Positions 17,940 to 27,865 of a DNA stretch of 55,818 bases are shown piece by piece (the stretch's first letter is position 1; each line of letters starts with the position of its first letter). Source of the stretch: Hyphomicrobium sp. (lineage in GTDB: Bacteria > Pseudomonadota > Alphaproteobacteria > Rhizobiales > Hyphomicrobiaceae). The notes below the pieces were generated by a model. That model worked only from the letters and a program-made list of their open reading frames with translations, had not been told where the DNA came from and ran no database searches. The stretch covers positions 2,323-58,140 of the forward strand of contig JALHQM010000012.1 of assembly GCA_022841965.1 (NCBI GenBank), read 5' to 3'. The translations under genes were made by a program, and so were the position numbers.

Positions 17940-19592
17940 TCACGCGGCCTGCCCCGCTTTTCCGGCGATCGCCTTGGCGATCAATGCGCGTGTTTCGTCG
18001 ATGCCGTAGAGGGCGATGAACGAGCCGAAGCGCGGTCCTTTGCTCTCGCCCAGCAGCACTTCGTAGATGGCGGCGAACCAGGCGTTGGAGACGCCGGGGC
18101 GCTCGGGCGTTGCGCCTTTTGCGTTGAGATCCTGATAGCGGGGGATCGATCGGCCGATGTCGTAGACGATGCCTTGCAGCTGCTCAGCAGTCGCGCTGGG
18201 AGGTGTGTTGGCCAAGGTGTCCGAGAGCGCCTGCAGGGCGTCGCGTTCGACGTCGTCGGGGGCGCGGTAGGATTTCTTGGCGAATTCGAAGTCGCGGTAG
18301 TAGCGCACAGCGTAGCCCGCCAGCGTGTCGAGCAATGGGTATTTTTCCGGCGTTGCGTCGTCCATGTGGCGGCGAATGTAGCCCCATAGGACATCTTTGT
18401 TTTCGGCATTCGAGGCGGCGACGAGATTGCGCAGAAGTGCGAATGAAATCGGGCTCGACTGGGCTGGCGGGGTGCCGGCATGGATATGCCACACGGGGTT
18501 GTCGAGCTGTGCCTTGGGGTCCTGGCCGGGATAGGCGCCGAGGAACTGAAGGTAGTCGTCGACGGCGCGCGGGATCACGTCGAAATGCATTTTCTTGGCG
18601 GACTTCGGCTTTTGGAACATGAACAGCGCTAGACTTTCCGGTGTGGCGTAGGTCAGCCACTCATCGATGGTGAGGCCGTTGCCCTTCGACTTGGAAATCT
18701 TTTCGCCCTTCTCGTCGAGGAACAGTTCGTAGACGAAATGTTCGGGCGGAGTGCCGCCGAGAACCTTGCAGATGCCGTCGTAGATGGGGGTGTTGGACAT
18801 GTGGTCCTTGCCGTACATCTCGAAGTCGACGCCGAGGGCGGCCCAGCGGGCGCCGAAATCCGGCTTCCATTGCAGCTTCACACGGCCGCCGGTGACGGGG
18901 AGCGTGGTGTCTTCACCGTCCTCGTCGGCGAAGGTGATGGTGCCGGCGTTGGCGTTGACGTCCTTCATCGGCACGTAGAGTACGCGGCCGGTCTTGGGCG
19001 ATATTGGCAGGAAGCAACTGTAGGTGGCCTGACGCTCCTCGCCGAGGGTGGGGAGCATGATCTCCATGATCTGCTGGTAGCGTTCGGCGGCGCGGAGGAG
19101 GATCTCGTCAAACTTGCCGGAGGTGTAATAGTCGGTGGCGCTGGCGAACTCGTATTCAAAACCGAAGGTGTCGAGGAAACGGCGCAGCATCGCATTGTTG
19201 TGATGGCCAAAGCTCTCGTATTGGCCGAAGGGGTCTGGGACGCGCGTCAGCGGTTTGTGGAGGTTTTCGCGCAGCATCGCTTGGTTGGGCACGTTGTCGG
19301 GCACTTTGCGCATGCCGTCCATGTCGTCGGAGAAGCAGAGAAGGCGCGTTTTGACCTTGCCCTCGGTCAGCGTCTCGAAGGCGCGGCGGACCATGCTCGT
19401 GCGGGCCACTTCGCCGAAGGTGCCGATGTGAGGCAGGCCCGATGGGCCGTAGCCCGTCTCAAAGAGGACGGTCTTGTCCATGCCGCCCTTCACCTTCTTC
19501 AGGCGATCGACGAGGCGGCGGGCTTCTTCGAACGGCCAGACGCGGACGTCGGCTACGACTTCGAGCTGGGCAGGCGTGACGTGGAAGGACAT
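17940..19592 (-). CDS. lysK: lysyl-tRNA synthetase, class I
   Basis: Enzyme of 550 residues charging tRNA-Lys. It is the class I (archaeal-type) form, not the common bacterial class II LysRS. The HIGH-like motif is [11 protein letters not shown] (H55) and the KMSKS-like motif is KISKSKGNG (near residue 300). A C-terminal alpha-helical anticodon-binding region follows. Many alphaproteobacteria use this form, so it supports the taxonomic reading. The gene converges on the DUF262 gene with only 13 bases between stops. Confidence 0.95.
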   Translation of the reverse strand: MSFHVTPAQLEVVADVRVWPFEEARRLVDRLKKVKGGMDKTVLFETGYGPSGLPHIGTFGEVARTSMVRRAFETLTEGKVKTRLLCFSDDMDGMRKVPDNVPNQAMLRENLHKPLTRVPDPFGQYESFGHHNNAMLRRFLDTFGFEYEFASATDYYTSGKFDEILLRAAERYQQIMEIMLPTLGEERQATYSCFLPISPKTGRVLYVPMKDVNANAGTITFADEDGEDTTLPVTGGRVKLQWKPDFGARWAALGVDFEMYGKDHMSNTPIYDGICKVLGGTPPEHFVYELFLDEKGEKISKSKGNGLTIDEWLTYATPESLALFMFQKPKSAKKMHFDVIPRAVDDYLQFLGAYPGQDPKAQLDNPVWHIHAGTPPAQSSPISFALLRNLVAASNAENKDVLWGYIRRHMDDATPEKYPLLDTLAGYAVRYYRDFEFAKKSYRAPDDVERDALQALSDTLANTPPSATAEQLQGIVYDIGRSIPRYQDLNAKGATPERPGVSNAWFAAIYEVLLGESKGPRFGSFIALYGIDETRALIAKAIAGKAGQAA

Positions 19593-19990
19593 GTGACGAT
19601 TGTGCCCGGTGCTTGGCCGGGTCTCCGGTGTCTGGCTTAGGTTTGATTGCGGACGGATGACGCCCGCGACAGGCCGGGCAACGTAGGTGGGCCGCGTCGG
19701 CAGGTCAATTCACGCGCCGGACGTTCATCGCTTTTCCATTCGGGCCTCCAGACTGGGACTGGAGGCAACTATATTGCTGCACAACCGGCGGTGTGGCGGG
19801 TGGCCGTATCCGGCGCCCCAGAACCGATTAAATCACGGTAACGTCTAACTAATTTTGGGAACGGCGGGCATAAAGTTCGCTACGAAGAGCGGGTTGGACC
19901 GCACGTTCGCCGAGGCCGCACGCGGTCGTTGACCGAGGTGTGGGCGCGGGCTGGCCCCGCACGAGCTGATTTTTGGGGGAGGGTTGGAGC
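19593..19990. other. divergent intergenic region, no gene seen
   Basis: About 400 bases between lysK and the RND pump gene. Short open frames here lack protein-like composition. It holds a perfect hairpin GCCTCCAG-N7-CTGGAGGC at 19744-19766 without a T-run, and a G-rich stretch (GGGGGAGGG) just before the pump gene. It should contain promoters for both genes, but I cannot fix them. Confidence 0.5.
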
Positions 19991-22900
19991 TTGTGGATCG
20001 TTCGCTATGCCCTGGCGCACCGGCACAGCATCGGCGTGCTCGCCATTCTTCTGTTGCTGACGGGCACCTTGTCGGCGCAGCGCATGTCGACGGACATTTT
20101 GCCGGCAGTGAAGATCCCGGCCATCAATCTCATCTGGACCTATCAAGGTCTCAATGCGCCGGAAATGGCATCGAAGATTTCGACGTTCGGCGAAATCGCA
20201 ATCCTGAATAACGTCGACAATATTCGCGATGTCCGGTCGGAAACGCTGACGGGTGTGGCGATCATTCGGGTGACGTTTCAGCCCGGTACAGATGTGACCG
20301 CGGCGTTCGCGCAGATTACTTCGGTTAGTCAGACGATCTTGCGGAGGATGCCGCCGGGCACGTCGCCGCCGCTGATTGTACCGTTCGTGCCGTCGAGCGT
20401 GCCGGTGCTGCAGCTCGTACTTGCGTCCGACACACTGAATTCCGCTGCGTTGTTTGACTATGGCCGGCTGCAGTTGCGATCGCAGATCCAGTCGATTCCA
20501 GGGTTGCGGCTGACGCTGCCTTATGGCGGTGCGTCGCGGCAAGTGATGATCGACTTGAGACCTGAAGCGCTGCAAGCCTATGGCGTTTCGGCTGACGAAG
20601 TCGCGCGAGCGGTCAACACACAGAATCTCACGCTGCCGACAGGTCTACTCCGCGTCGATAGCCGCGAAATCGTGGTGACCACGAATGCAAGCCCGGAGCA
20701 GGTGTCGCAGTTCGCGGATCTGCCGTTGCGATCGGTCGAGGGGCGGGTGGTGCGCGTCGGCGATGTGGCGAGTGTTCGCGACGGTGCCGCCATTCAGACC
20801 AACATCGCGCGGCTGGACGGCCAGAATGCCGTGATTGTGGCCATCCTTAAATTGGGGGATGCGTCGACGGTCGATATTGTGCGGCAGGTGAAAGAAAAGT
20901 TGCCGGAGTTGCGCGCATCGGCCCCGCCAGGAATTACGATTGAGCCCGTGTTCGATCAATCGGTGTTTGTGGAGAATGCTGTCAACAATGTTTTGAAGGA
21001 AGGCGTTATCGTCGGCTGTCTGGTGGCCTTCGTGGTCCTCGTGTTTCTGGGAAGTTGGCGGTCGTCTTTGATCGTCCTGACCTCGATCCCTTTAGCGCTG
21101 CTGGCGTCTGTAGCGGGTTTGGCGCTGACGGGGCAGACGTTCAATCTGATGACACTCGGTGGATTGATGTTGGCGATCGGGATCCTGGTCGATAACGCAC
21201 TTGTCGAGATCGAGAACATCAATCGCAATCTTGAAAATGGAATGCCGTTGCAGGCGGCGATTTTGAAGAGTGCGGAGGAAGTGGCGTTCCCGGAGTTTGT
21301 GTCGACGTTGGCGATTTGCATCGTGTTCTCGCCGCTGTTCCTGCTGACGGGGACTGCGGCATTCATTTTCATTCCGCTCGGGCTTTCGGTCGTGTTTGCG
21401 ATGGCAGCGTCGTACATCCTTTCGCGGACGCTGGTCCCGTCACTCGCGTCACTGATGTTGACGGAACACGACCCTGACGATCATCCGCGCGGTGTGTTTG
21501 CCGGAGTGTCGGGTGCCGTTGGCCGCGCGCTCGGGGCCATTGAACACCTGCTGGTTGCGATCTTGCGGCTTTTCATCCGGTTTAAAATTCTGCCTGTGGC
21601 GGGTCTGGCGGCAGCGCTTTGTGTCGGTGGCTATGCGGCTTTGAACGTCGGGCGGGAGTTTTTTCCGCAGGCGGACGCCGGCATGATCCGCGTTTATTTG
21701 CGCGCGGAGCCGGGGACAAGGCTGGAACAGACCGCGACTGTCTTTGCTGATGTGCAGCGGGCGATGCGCGAGATCATTCCCGATGACGACATCGCCTTCA
21801 TTACGGAAAACATCGGTGCGCCTGAGGCCATCAATCTTGCTTGGGTGCAGAGTGGGGTCATCGGGTCGTTCGATGGTGAGGTTCTTGTCCAGTTGAAGGG
21901 GGGATTGGGGCGAACATCGGCGCATACGGATGCCATTCGCCGACTGCTGCGCGAGCGGTTCCCTCAACTCAGCTTTTACTTTGTTCCCGCAGATGCCACG
22001 TCGCAGACGTTGGCTGGTAGCGCGCAGGCTGACTTCGAGGTGCGCGTGATTGGCCGCGATGCGGGGGGGAATGCGGAAATCGCGCGTGATCTGGCGGAGG
22101 CGATCAAGAAGATACCGGGTGCTGCGGATGTGGTGACACGGCAAGTACGCAATCTCCCAGCATATAATCTTGAGATTGATCGCGTGCGGGCCTTGCAGTT
22201 CGGCGTAACACCCCAGGATGCCGCGAGTGCTGTCTTATCGGCCTTGGGAGTTGGCGGAACAGTCTCACCGAATTTCTGGGCCGATCCTGCCATTTCAGCG
22301 TCTTATAGCGTGCAGATTGTGGCCCCGCCGGTGCAGTTGAAAACGACAGAACAGCTGCTCAACATGCCGGTGCAGCCGGCGTCGGGCGGGCCGGCGATAC
22401 CGCTGCGGTCAATCGCGTCTCTGCAGATCAAGCAGCTGCCGGCGAATATCGATCGCTTTATGCTGCAGCCGACGACCACCATCCTTGCGAATGCGGCGGG
22501 GCGCGATATCGGCGGTGTCTATCGTGATCTCGAGCAGGCTATTGCAGCCGTGAAGCCGCGGCTGAAGCCCGGCAATCGGATCGACGTTGGTGGACAGGCG
22601 CAATCGATGGAGCAGGCCTATGGCGAGATGTTTGGTGGGATCGCGTTGGCGGCTGTGCTGGTCTATTTGATTATGGTCGTGAACTTCCAATCGTGGGTGA
22701 TGCCGTTGATTGCGTTGGGCACGCAGCCGGTTGCCATTGCGGGTGCTTTCTTCGCACTTTGGATCACAGGCACGCCGCTGTCAGTCCCGGCTCTGACCGG
22801 TCTGATCATGGTGATCGGCGTGGCATCCGCGAATAGTGTGTTGGTGACCAGTTTTGCGCGCGACCGCTTTCTCGCCGGTGTCGATCCGGTTGCGGCGGCG

Positions 22901-23185
22901 ATTCAAGCGGCGGAGACGCGGCTTCGGCCTGTGATCATGACTGCGATTGCCATGATTGTGGGGATCATTCCTCTGGCGCTTGGCCTGGGTGATGGTGGTG
23001 AGCAAAATGCTCCGTTGGGGCGGGCGGTTATCGGCGGACTTTTCTTTGGCACCGTGGCGACGCTGACGTTTGTGCCTGTGCTGTTCGCGTTGCTGGTCAA
23101 GCGGCGTTCGAAGATAATTTCTGGCGGCGGTGAGGTGCAACGGGCATCTTCACATCTGGTTCTTGACGGTGTGGGACCGAAATGA
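19991..23185 (+). CDS. RND efflux transporter permease subunit
   Basis: Inner-membrane proton-driven pump of 1064 residues, the usual RND length. It has twelve predicted helices and two large periplasmic loops. Helix 4 carries GILVDNALVEIENINRN, where one of the two [12 protein letters not shown] the AcrB-type DD pair is asparagine, as in many non-AcrB RND pumps. Helix 10-11 contains TGLIMVIGVASANSVLV. The start is set at TTG 19991 because family members begin with M-WIVR and a G-rich ribosome binding site precedes it. A four-base overlap (ATGA) couples it to the adaptor gene. The permease precedes the adaptor and no outer-membrane channel gene is present. The substrate is unknown. Confidence 0.9.
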   Translation: MWIVRYALAHRHSIGVLAILLLLTGTLSAQRMSTDILPAVKIPAINLIWTYQGLNAPEMASKISTFGEIAILNNVDNIRDVRSETLTGVAIIRVTFQPGTDVTAAFAQITSVSQTILRRMPPGTSPPLIVPFVPSSVPVLQLVLASDTLNSAALFDYGRLQLRSQIQSIPGLRLTLPYGGASRQVMIDLRPEALQAYGVSADEVARAVNTQNLTLPTGLLRVDSREIVVTTNASPEQVSQFADLPLRSVEGRVVRVGDVASVRDGAAIQTNIARLDGQNAVIVAILKLGDASTVDIVRQVKEKLPELRASAPPGITIEPVFDQSVFVENAVNNVLKEGVIVGCLVAFVVLVFLGSWRSSLIVLTSIPLALLASVAGLALTGQTFNLMTLGGLMLAIGILVDNALVEIENINRNLENGMPLQAAILKSAEEVAFPEFVSTLAICIVFSPLFLLTGTAAFIFIPLGLSVVFAMAASYILSRTLVPSLASLMLTEHDPDDHPRGVFAGVSGAVGRALGAIEHLLVAILRLFIRFKILPVAGLAAALCVGGYAALNVGREFFPQADAGMIRVYLRAEPGTRLEQTATVFADVQRAMREIIPDDDIAFITENIGAPEAINLAWVQSGVIGSFDGEVLVQLKGGLGRTSAHTDAIRRLLRERFPQLSFYFVPADATSQTLAGSAQADFEVRVIGRDAGGNAEIARDLAEAIKKIPGAADVVTRQVRNLPAYNLEIDRVRALQFGVTPQDAASAVLSALGVGGTVSPNFWADPAISASYSVQIVAPPVQLKTTEQLLNMPVQPASGGPAIPLRSIASLQIKQLPANIDRFMLQPTTTILANAAGRDIGGVYRDLEQAIAAVKPRLKPGNRIDVGGQAQSMEQAYGEMFGGIALAAVLVYLIMVVNFQSWVMPLIALGTQPVAIAGAFFALWITGTPLSVPALTGLIMVIGVASANSVLVTSFARDRFLAGVDPVAAAIQAAETRLRPVIMTAIAMIVGIIPLALGLGDGGEQNAPLGRAVIGGLFFGTVATLTFVPVLFALLVKRRSKIISGGGEVQRASSHLVLDGVGPK

Positions 23186-24348
23186 CGATGGCAACAGCGC
23201 TGGTGAAAGTTATGGGACTAGTGGGTGTCGCGGTTGGTGCGATTGCTGCCGATCGCCATTTTGATATTGCCGCTTCGCTGGCTGGCGCGCTGACGCCGGG
23301 AACGAAAGCCACTGCCAATGATGCCAAACCGGCGGTTGCCGCGCTCCGTTCGGTGAGGGTGGTGGCGCCAAAGGCTGCAGCCGGTCGGTTCGGGCTCACG
23401 CTCTCTGGGCGGACGGCGCCCATCGAACAGGCGCGTCTGTCGGGCCGGGCCACCGGCGTGGTTGCGGAGCGACGCGGCGAAATTGGTGATCGGGTGAAAG
23501 CGGGGGATGTCCTTGTCATTATTGATGCGCCCGAAATTCGGCAGCAGCTCGATCGGGCGAAGGCCGCAGTCGAACAAGTGCAGGCTCGGCTGGTGCTTGC
23601 GGAACTCACGTTAGACCGGGCGCAGGAGCTTGTGCCGAAGAAGTTTCTGCCCGAACAGGCCCGCGACGATCGCGAGGCGAATGTGGCGATTGCAAAGGCG
23701 GACCTCGCTGCTGCGCGGGCCGAAGTGCGGCGACTGGAAGAGGTGCAGGGTTTTCAGACGATCCGGGCGCCGTTCGACGGCGTGATCATCGATCGGCAGG
23801 TGGAGCGCGGCGATCGCGTGACGGGGGACTTCGGCGGGGCTGGGACCTACTTCTACAACATTGCCCGACTGGAGAAGCTGCGGGTTGAAATCGATGTGCC
23901 GCAGTCGTTCGCTTTAAAGGTGACGGAGGGGACGCCGGCGAAGTTTACGTTCGCTGAACTACCTGATCGGAAGTTCGATGCGAAGGTGGTGCGGACGTCG
24001 CGGTCTATCGATCAGACGTCGGGGACGATGCGCGCCGAACTCGTCATGGAAAATACCGATTTCGCCTTGCCGGCAGGTCTTTCTGGGCAGGTCGTGCTTG
24101 ACGTTGCACGCGACGTGCCGTGCGTGCTCGTGCCGGGCAACGCGCTTGTGGTACGGCAGGGCGAGCAGTTTGCAGCGGTCGTTGATGCTGAGGAGAAAAT
24201 TGCGTTTCGAAAGGTGGGTGTTGGGCGCGATCTGGGTGCGGAGGCCGAAGTGTGTTCGGGGCTGACGATGGATGATCGCGTCGTTCTCTCACCGAATGCC
24301 TTGCTCAAGCCCGGTGACACGGTCGAGGTCGTCAAGCCGGTAAGCTAG
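23182..24348 (+). CDS. RND periplasmic adaptor (HlyD/MFP family)
   Basis: Protein of 388 residues with an N-terminal signal/anchor (VKVMGLVGVAVGAIA). A lipoyl/barrel-sandwich half motif, RATGVVAERRGEIGDRVKAGDVLVII, leads into a helical hairpin (about 115-185, rich in A/E/R/L). The second half motif is IRAPFDGVIIDRQVERGDRV, and beta-barrel and membrane-proximal domains follow. It would bridge the RND pump to an outer-membrane factor encoded elsewhere. The ATG overlaps the pump stop. Confidence 0.9.
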   Translation: MTMATALVKVMGLVGVAVGAIAADRHFDIAASLAGALTPGTKATANDAKPAVAALRSVRVVAPKAAAGRFGLTLSGRTAPIEQARLSGRATGVVAERRGEIGDRVKAGDVLVIIDAPEIRQQLDRAKAAVEQVQARLVLAELTLDRAQELVPKKFLPEQARDDREANVAIAKADLAAARAEVRRLEEVQGFQTIRAPFDGVIIDRQVERGDRVTGDFGGAGTYFYNIARLEKLRVEIDVPQSFALKVTEGTPAKFTFAELPDRKFDAKVVRTSRSIDQTSGTMRAELVMENTDFALPAGLSGQVVLDVARDVPCVLVPGNALVVRQGEQFAAVVDAEEKIAFRKVGVGRDLGAEAEVCSGLTMDDRVVLSPNALLKPGDTVEVVKPVS

Positions 24349-24392
24349 GCCGTTTTTGATTTGGTGCTGTCGTCGCGGCTTCAGCCGGCAGC

Positions 24393-24920
24393 TCACATTA
24401 CGAGTTGGGCAGCGTTGTCAGCATAGCGCACCACGTGCGTCATCGTCGATGATGATAGAAACTGATCTGCAGCCGATAGTTGATCGGCCAGGGATTCTGA
24501 TAGGGCGAATACGTCGCTGTTGGGTTCGCAATCGAGAAGCGTCATGGCGCAGGCTTGAATCGCGGGACACGCCTTGTGTTGGTGCGCGGCGATGACGGCC
24601 ATAGCGACGCACTCATCCCGGCAGAAGCAGCGGCTATTTGGGGGCAGGACGCGAAGGTCGCGGCGGGAGCGTTCACTGAGGAGGCGGACCCACTGCGAGA
24701 AGTCGCGGCAGATGTTGCGCGCGGCGTCGCGGCCGATTTTTTCTTCAGCCAGATCGAATGCGCGTTCCCAATGGACGAGTTCGCCGGTTCGCAGTCCGGT
24801 GAGCCAGAAGCGAAACCCTTTGCCGATGAAAATGTCTGCGGGGCCGTGCAGATACTGACTCTGCCGGGATGGACGGCGGCTGAGGGAGACGGCAGACCGG
24901 AGTGAGTGGGCGTCTTTCAA
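24393..24920 (-). CDS. Cys-rich hypothetical protein
   Basis: A 175-residue protein I do not recognise. The N-terminal half reads FRFWLTGLRTGELVHWERAFDLAEEKIG and is rich in W, R and E. The second half has six cysteines, five of them in CFCRDECVAMAVIAAHQHKACPAIQAC and the sixth shortly after in LLDC, with two nearby histidines. That could bind zinc or an iron-sulfur cluster. No signal peptide or membrane helix is visible. The start is TTG 24920 with GGAG about ten bases upstream; no earlier ATG exists. It lies 146 bases after an Rrf2-type regulator on the same strand, so a redox or nitric-oxide-related role is possible but is only inferred from that neighbour. Confidence 0.7.
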   Translation of the reverse strand: MKDAHSLRSAVSLSRRPSRQSQYLHGPADIFIGKGFRFWLTGLRTGELVHWERAFDLAEEKIGRDAARNICRDFSQWVRLLSERSRRDLRVLPPNSRCFCRDECVAMAVIAAHQHKACPAIQACAMTLLDCEPNSDVFALSESLADQLSAADQFLSSSTMTHVVRYADNAAQLVM

Positions 24921-25013
24921 GAGCGTATCTCCAAGCGGAGAGGTTCAAGGCCTCAACATGGAACACTGGTGTTCGGCGCCAGTCTTTCGACAAAGCAATC
25001 GAATGGCCCCTGC

Positions 25014-25026
25014 TGTCAAGATGACA
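25014..25026. promoter_or_regulatory. inverted repeat, possible operator
   Basis: TGTCA-AGA-TGACA, a perfect 5-bp inverted repeat with a 3-base spacer, in the gap between the Rrf2 gene and the Cys-rich gene, about 95 bases before the latter's start. It could be a regulator site; such short repeats also arise by chance. Confidence 0.3.
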
Positions 25027-25066
25027 ACGGTGGACTGGGTCCGATGTTCGGCTGGGTTGGCGTCGT

Positions 25067-25582
25067 CTACTTTGGAACGCCTCTAGGTTTGGGTGCAGAG
25101 GCACGCTGCGTGCGAACGAGATGTGGACGACTTGCAGCCTTGCTGCGCGCCGATCGTGTCTTGGCTTTCGACGGCTTCGCGGCGACCCCGGCGATGCGGG
25201 CGCCGCTCTTATTGCGCACCATATCGGCCAATGTGTGCTGATTCAAAACAGAGACAAACGCTTCGAGTGCGTCATCGAAGAGGTGATTGAAATCGCGCCC
25301 GCCGGACTGACGAGCGTCTTCAATCGTCATGCGCTCCAGGGTGAGGACCACGTCGCCGATGCGGATATCTGCGGGGTTTTGGGCGAGTGTCATGCCGCCG
25401 TGAGGTCCGCGCACCGCCTTAACATAACCGCCACGGGACAGCAGATGGACGATCTTTGACGTGTTTTGTTCGGTCAGGTCGAGCTCTCGCGCGACGGCTG
25501 CGCCCTTGATCAAGTCTTTGCCTGACCTGGCCGTCGCAATCAGAATTTGCAGCGCGTTATGGGTCGTTTTGCTGATGCGCAT
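25067..25582 (-). CDS. Rrf2 family transcriptional regulator lacking cluster cysteines
   Basis: Protein of 171 residues. The N-terminal winged helix-turn-helix begins MRISKTTHNALQILIATARSG, with the recognition part AVARELDLTEQNTSKIVHLLSRGGYV and the family's conserved RGPHGGMTLA wing. In NsrR, IscR and RsrR, three cysteines near residues 90-110 hold an Fe-S cluster; the matching stretch here (EDARQSGGRDFNHLFDDALEAF) has none, so sensing must differ. The C-terminal 35 residues are a basic, Lys/Arg/Ala/Ser-rich tail. ATG 25582 is preferred to the longer frame from 25651, whose extra residues are not family-like. An AT-rich stretch at 25727-25746 upstream may hold its promoter or operator. Confidence 0.85.
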   Translation of the reverse strand: MRISKTTHNALQILIATARSGKDLIKGAAVARELDLTEQNTSKIVHLLSRGGYVKAVRGPHGGMTLAQNPADIRIGDVVLTLERMTIEDARQSGGRDFNHLFDDALEAFVSVLNQHTLADMVRNKSGARIAGVAAKPSKAKTRSARSKAASRPHLVRTQRASAPKPRGVPK

Positions 25583-25762
25583 GGTGCAAAGCTGCTTTTG
25601 GAAATGTTCTAGACTGCAGCCTGAGTAACACATAGCAGCGCGTCTGGGCAAAAAAGACCTTGAATTTCGCTGGGCTGTTGGCTGGAGCAGAGGACAGCCG
25701 AGGGCGTGTGACCGCTGCCGCGCGAGAAATGTATCAATTTTATCACAAAGAACGGAGGGGAC

Positions 25763-25794
25763 AGCGAGCGTGGCGATCCCGCGCCACGCTCGCT
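25763..25794 (-). terminator. stem-loop after btuB
   Basis: Perfect 13-bp stem AGCGAGCGTGGCG/CGCCACGCTCGCT with a six-base loop, eight bases after the btuB stop. There is no T-run, so it may be a 3'-end stabilising hairpin or an imperfect terminator. Confidence 0.6.
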
Positions 25795-25801
25795 GCTGGT
25801 T

Positions 25802-27865
25802 TCAGTTGGTGAAGCGCAGGCCGACGTAGGCGCCAAGTCCCGTGCCGAGGAAGCCATCTGGATTCTGATATTCGCGGTCGAAGAGATTATCGATGCGTCC
25901 GAAGAGGTTCATGTTGTCGTTGAGCTTGTAGTCCGCCGCCATGTTGACCAGCGTGTGACTCGGCAGCACGAGGTTGCCGAATGTCACGCGGTCGACATCG
26001 AGGGCTTCGCCCACGTAGAGAACTGAGCCGGACAACAGCAGTTTGTCGGTCGGCGTCCATCCAGCCGTGAAAGAGGCTTTGTCGCGCGGACGCCGCAGGA
26101 GTTCCGCGCCGGTCAGTTCGTTGGTTGCTTCCGTGTAGGTGTAGTCGGCGCGCAGGCGAATATCGTCGGTGACATCGGCTGATGCGAAAACTTCAACGCC
26201 TTCGCTTTTGGCTCGGCCGACGTTCACAACGGTCGAGTTAAATGTGACGGGGTCGAAGCTGAATTCGATAAGGTTGGTGATGTCGTTGTTGAAGTAGGTC
26301 GCACCGAATTGGGCACGACCGTTGAAAAGGGCCTGTTCAAAGCCCGCGTCCCAACCGGTGCTTTCTTCGGGCTGGAGATTTGGATTGCCGAAGAAGAAAA
26401 AGGCCGGGAAGTCCTCGAAGCGCTGGCTTAGGGTCGGCGCTTTGAATGCGGTGCCGATTGATGCTTTAAATTTGGTACCTGTTGATGGAACGGAATAGGT
26501 TGGAGCGATGCGCCAAGTTTCGTGACCGCCGAAGTTCTCGTTGTCGTCATACCGGATGTTAGCGGCCAGGAAGGCGTTTTTGAAGACTTCTGACTGCAAT
26601 TGGGCAAAGCCGGCGCTGTTGTATTCTTCGGCGACGAGTGATGCGGTCTTGAGGCTCTCGGACTGATGTTCTGCGCCAACAATGACGTCAGTGCCGGGGG
26701 CGATTGTGATCACGCTCCGCCAGTCGTATTTTATGCGTTCGCCGTCGTTAAAGCTGGGTGCGGACGGAACACTCAGGTTTGCGATATCTTTGGTGCTCAG
26801 ATCGGAGTAGTTGACCCCGAAGTAGCTTGTGACCGCGTCATCGAATCCGCGCCAAACGGCTTCGCCGCGAGTGTAGAGTTGTTCGAACGCAGATTGGGAT
26901 TGGAAAGCGTTGGGTGTTGCGCCGCCTGTGAAATCGAGTTCAGCATCTGTGTAGCGTGCGACAAAGTTTAGACTGACATCGTTCGTGACATCGACACCCA
27001 GTTTCGTCGAGTAGGTCCAATTTTCATAGGCGTTGTCGAAGCGTTGACGGCCGGGCGGGAGGATTTCAAGGGGCGTAATTGGCGTTTCATCGGCTTTGAA
27101 ATGCTGAACGTTGAAGGCATAGTTGATTGGTCCACTTGAGCCGCGAACACCAGCCGATTGGTTGAAGGTGCCGAACGAGCCGCCTTCGACTGTTGCGGTG
27201 ACTTTCGGTGGGCCTTCACCCTTCTTGGTATAGATGACGATCACGCCACCGAGCGCGTCGGCGCCGTAGAGGCCGCTTTGTGGACCGCGCAGGACTTCGA
27301 CACGCTCAATATCTCCGGTGAGCATCTGGCCGAAGTCGAACGAGCGGTTGGCGTTGCTCGGATCGCTTACGTCGATACCGTCGATTAGCACTTTGACGTG
27401 GTTCGAGTTCGTACCGCGCATGAAGACCGATGTCTGGCCGCCGGGACCGTTCGTTTGAACGACGTTTAGGCCGGGTACGCTTTTGAGCACATCGGGCAGC
27501 GTGCGCTGCTGTCGAGCCGCGATTTCCTTTGAAGTAATGACGGTGACAGAGCTAGCGATCTGATCGACCGGTGTCGTCTCACCGGTGGGAGAGATGGCGA
27601 CTTCCGATTTGTCGGTATCGCGGGCGTCGCCGGCTGGTTCGCTTGCCGAATTCACCGGCGTTGAACTTTGCTGGGCGGCCGCTGGTGCCTTTTTGGGTTT
27701 GCGAACGGGCTTGTTCGTTGCTGGCTCTTCTTGGCCAACCGTGACTTCAGGCAGTTCGATCGTTGGCGCGGCTGAGACCTGGGCGTGAGCATGCGTCAGA
27801 GGCAGCGTCATAGGACTTATTGCCATCGCGGAGATCGCGATGGACTTTGCGTGTTTGCGCAGCAT
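25802..27865 (-). CDS. btuB: TonB-dependent vitamin B12 receptor, BtuB-like
   Basis: Outer-membrane receptor of 687 residues. A signal peptide of about 29 residues ends in HAHA. A possible TonB box, IELPEVTV, follows and then a Pro/Ala/Lys-rich linker. The plug domain (about 100-220) has typical motifs SVTVITSKEIAARQQRTLPDVL, VFMRGTNSNHVKVLIDGIDV and VEVLRGPQSGLYGADALGGVI. The C-terminal beta-barrel ends in GLRFTN. Assignment to cobalamin uptake rests mainly on the cobalamin riboswitch upstream and the divergent BtuFCD-like transporter. It uses TonB/ExbBD energy, encoded elsewhere. Expression should fall when cobalamin is plentiful. Confidence 0.92.
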   Translation of the reverse strand: MLRKHAKSIAISAMAISPMTLPLTHAHAQVSAAPTIELPEVTVGQEEPATNKPVRKPKKAPAAAQQSSTPVNSASEPAGDARDTDKSEVAISPTGETTPVDQIASSVTVITSKEIAARQQRTLPDVLKSVPGLNVVQTNGPGGQTSVFMRGTNSNHVKVLIDGIDVSDPSNANRSFDFGQMLTGDIERVEVLRGPQSGLYGADALGGVIVIYTKKGEGPPKVTATVEGGSFGTFNQSAGVRGSSGPINYAFNVQHFKADETPITPLEILPPGRQRFDNAYENWTYSTKLGVDVTNDVSLNFVARYTDAELDFTGGATPNAFQSQSAFEQLYTRGEAVWRGFDDAVTSYFGVNYSDLSTKDIANLSVPSAPSFNDGERIKYDWRSVITIAPGTDVIVGAEHQSESLKTASLVAEEYNSAGFAQLQSEVFKNAFLAANIRYDDNENFGGHETWRIAPTYSVPSTGTKFKASIGTAFKAPTLSQRFEDFPAFFFFGNPNLQPEESTGWDAGFEQALFNGRAQFGATYFNNDITNLIEFSFDPVTFNSTVVNVGRAKSEGVEVFASADVTDDIRLRADYTYTEATNELTGAELLRRPRDKASFTAGWTPTDKLLLSGSVLYVGEALDVDRVTFGNLVLPSHTLVNMAADYKLNDNMNLFGRIDNLFDREYQNPDGFLGTGLGAYVGLRFTN

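Noticed and set aside
18738-19640. 300-codon plus-strand open frame
   Set aside because: Antisense to the class I LysRS gene, with no recognisable motifs.
19744-19766. hairpin GCCTCCAG-N7-CTGGAGGC as a terminator
   Set aside because: It lies in a divergent promoter region, not after a gene, and has no T-run on either strand.
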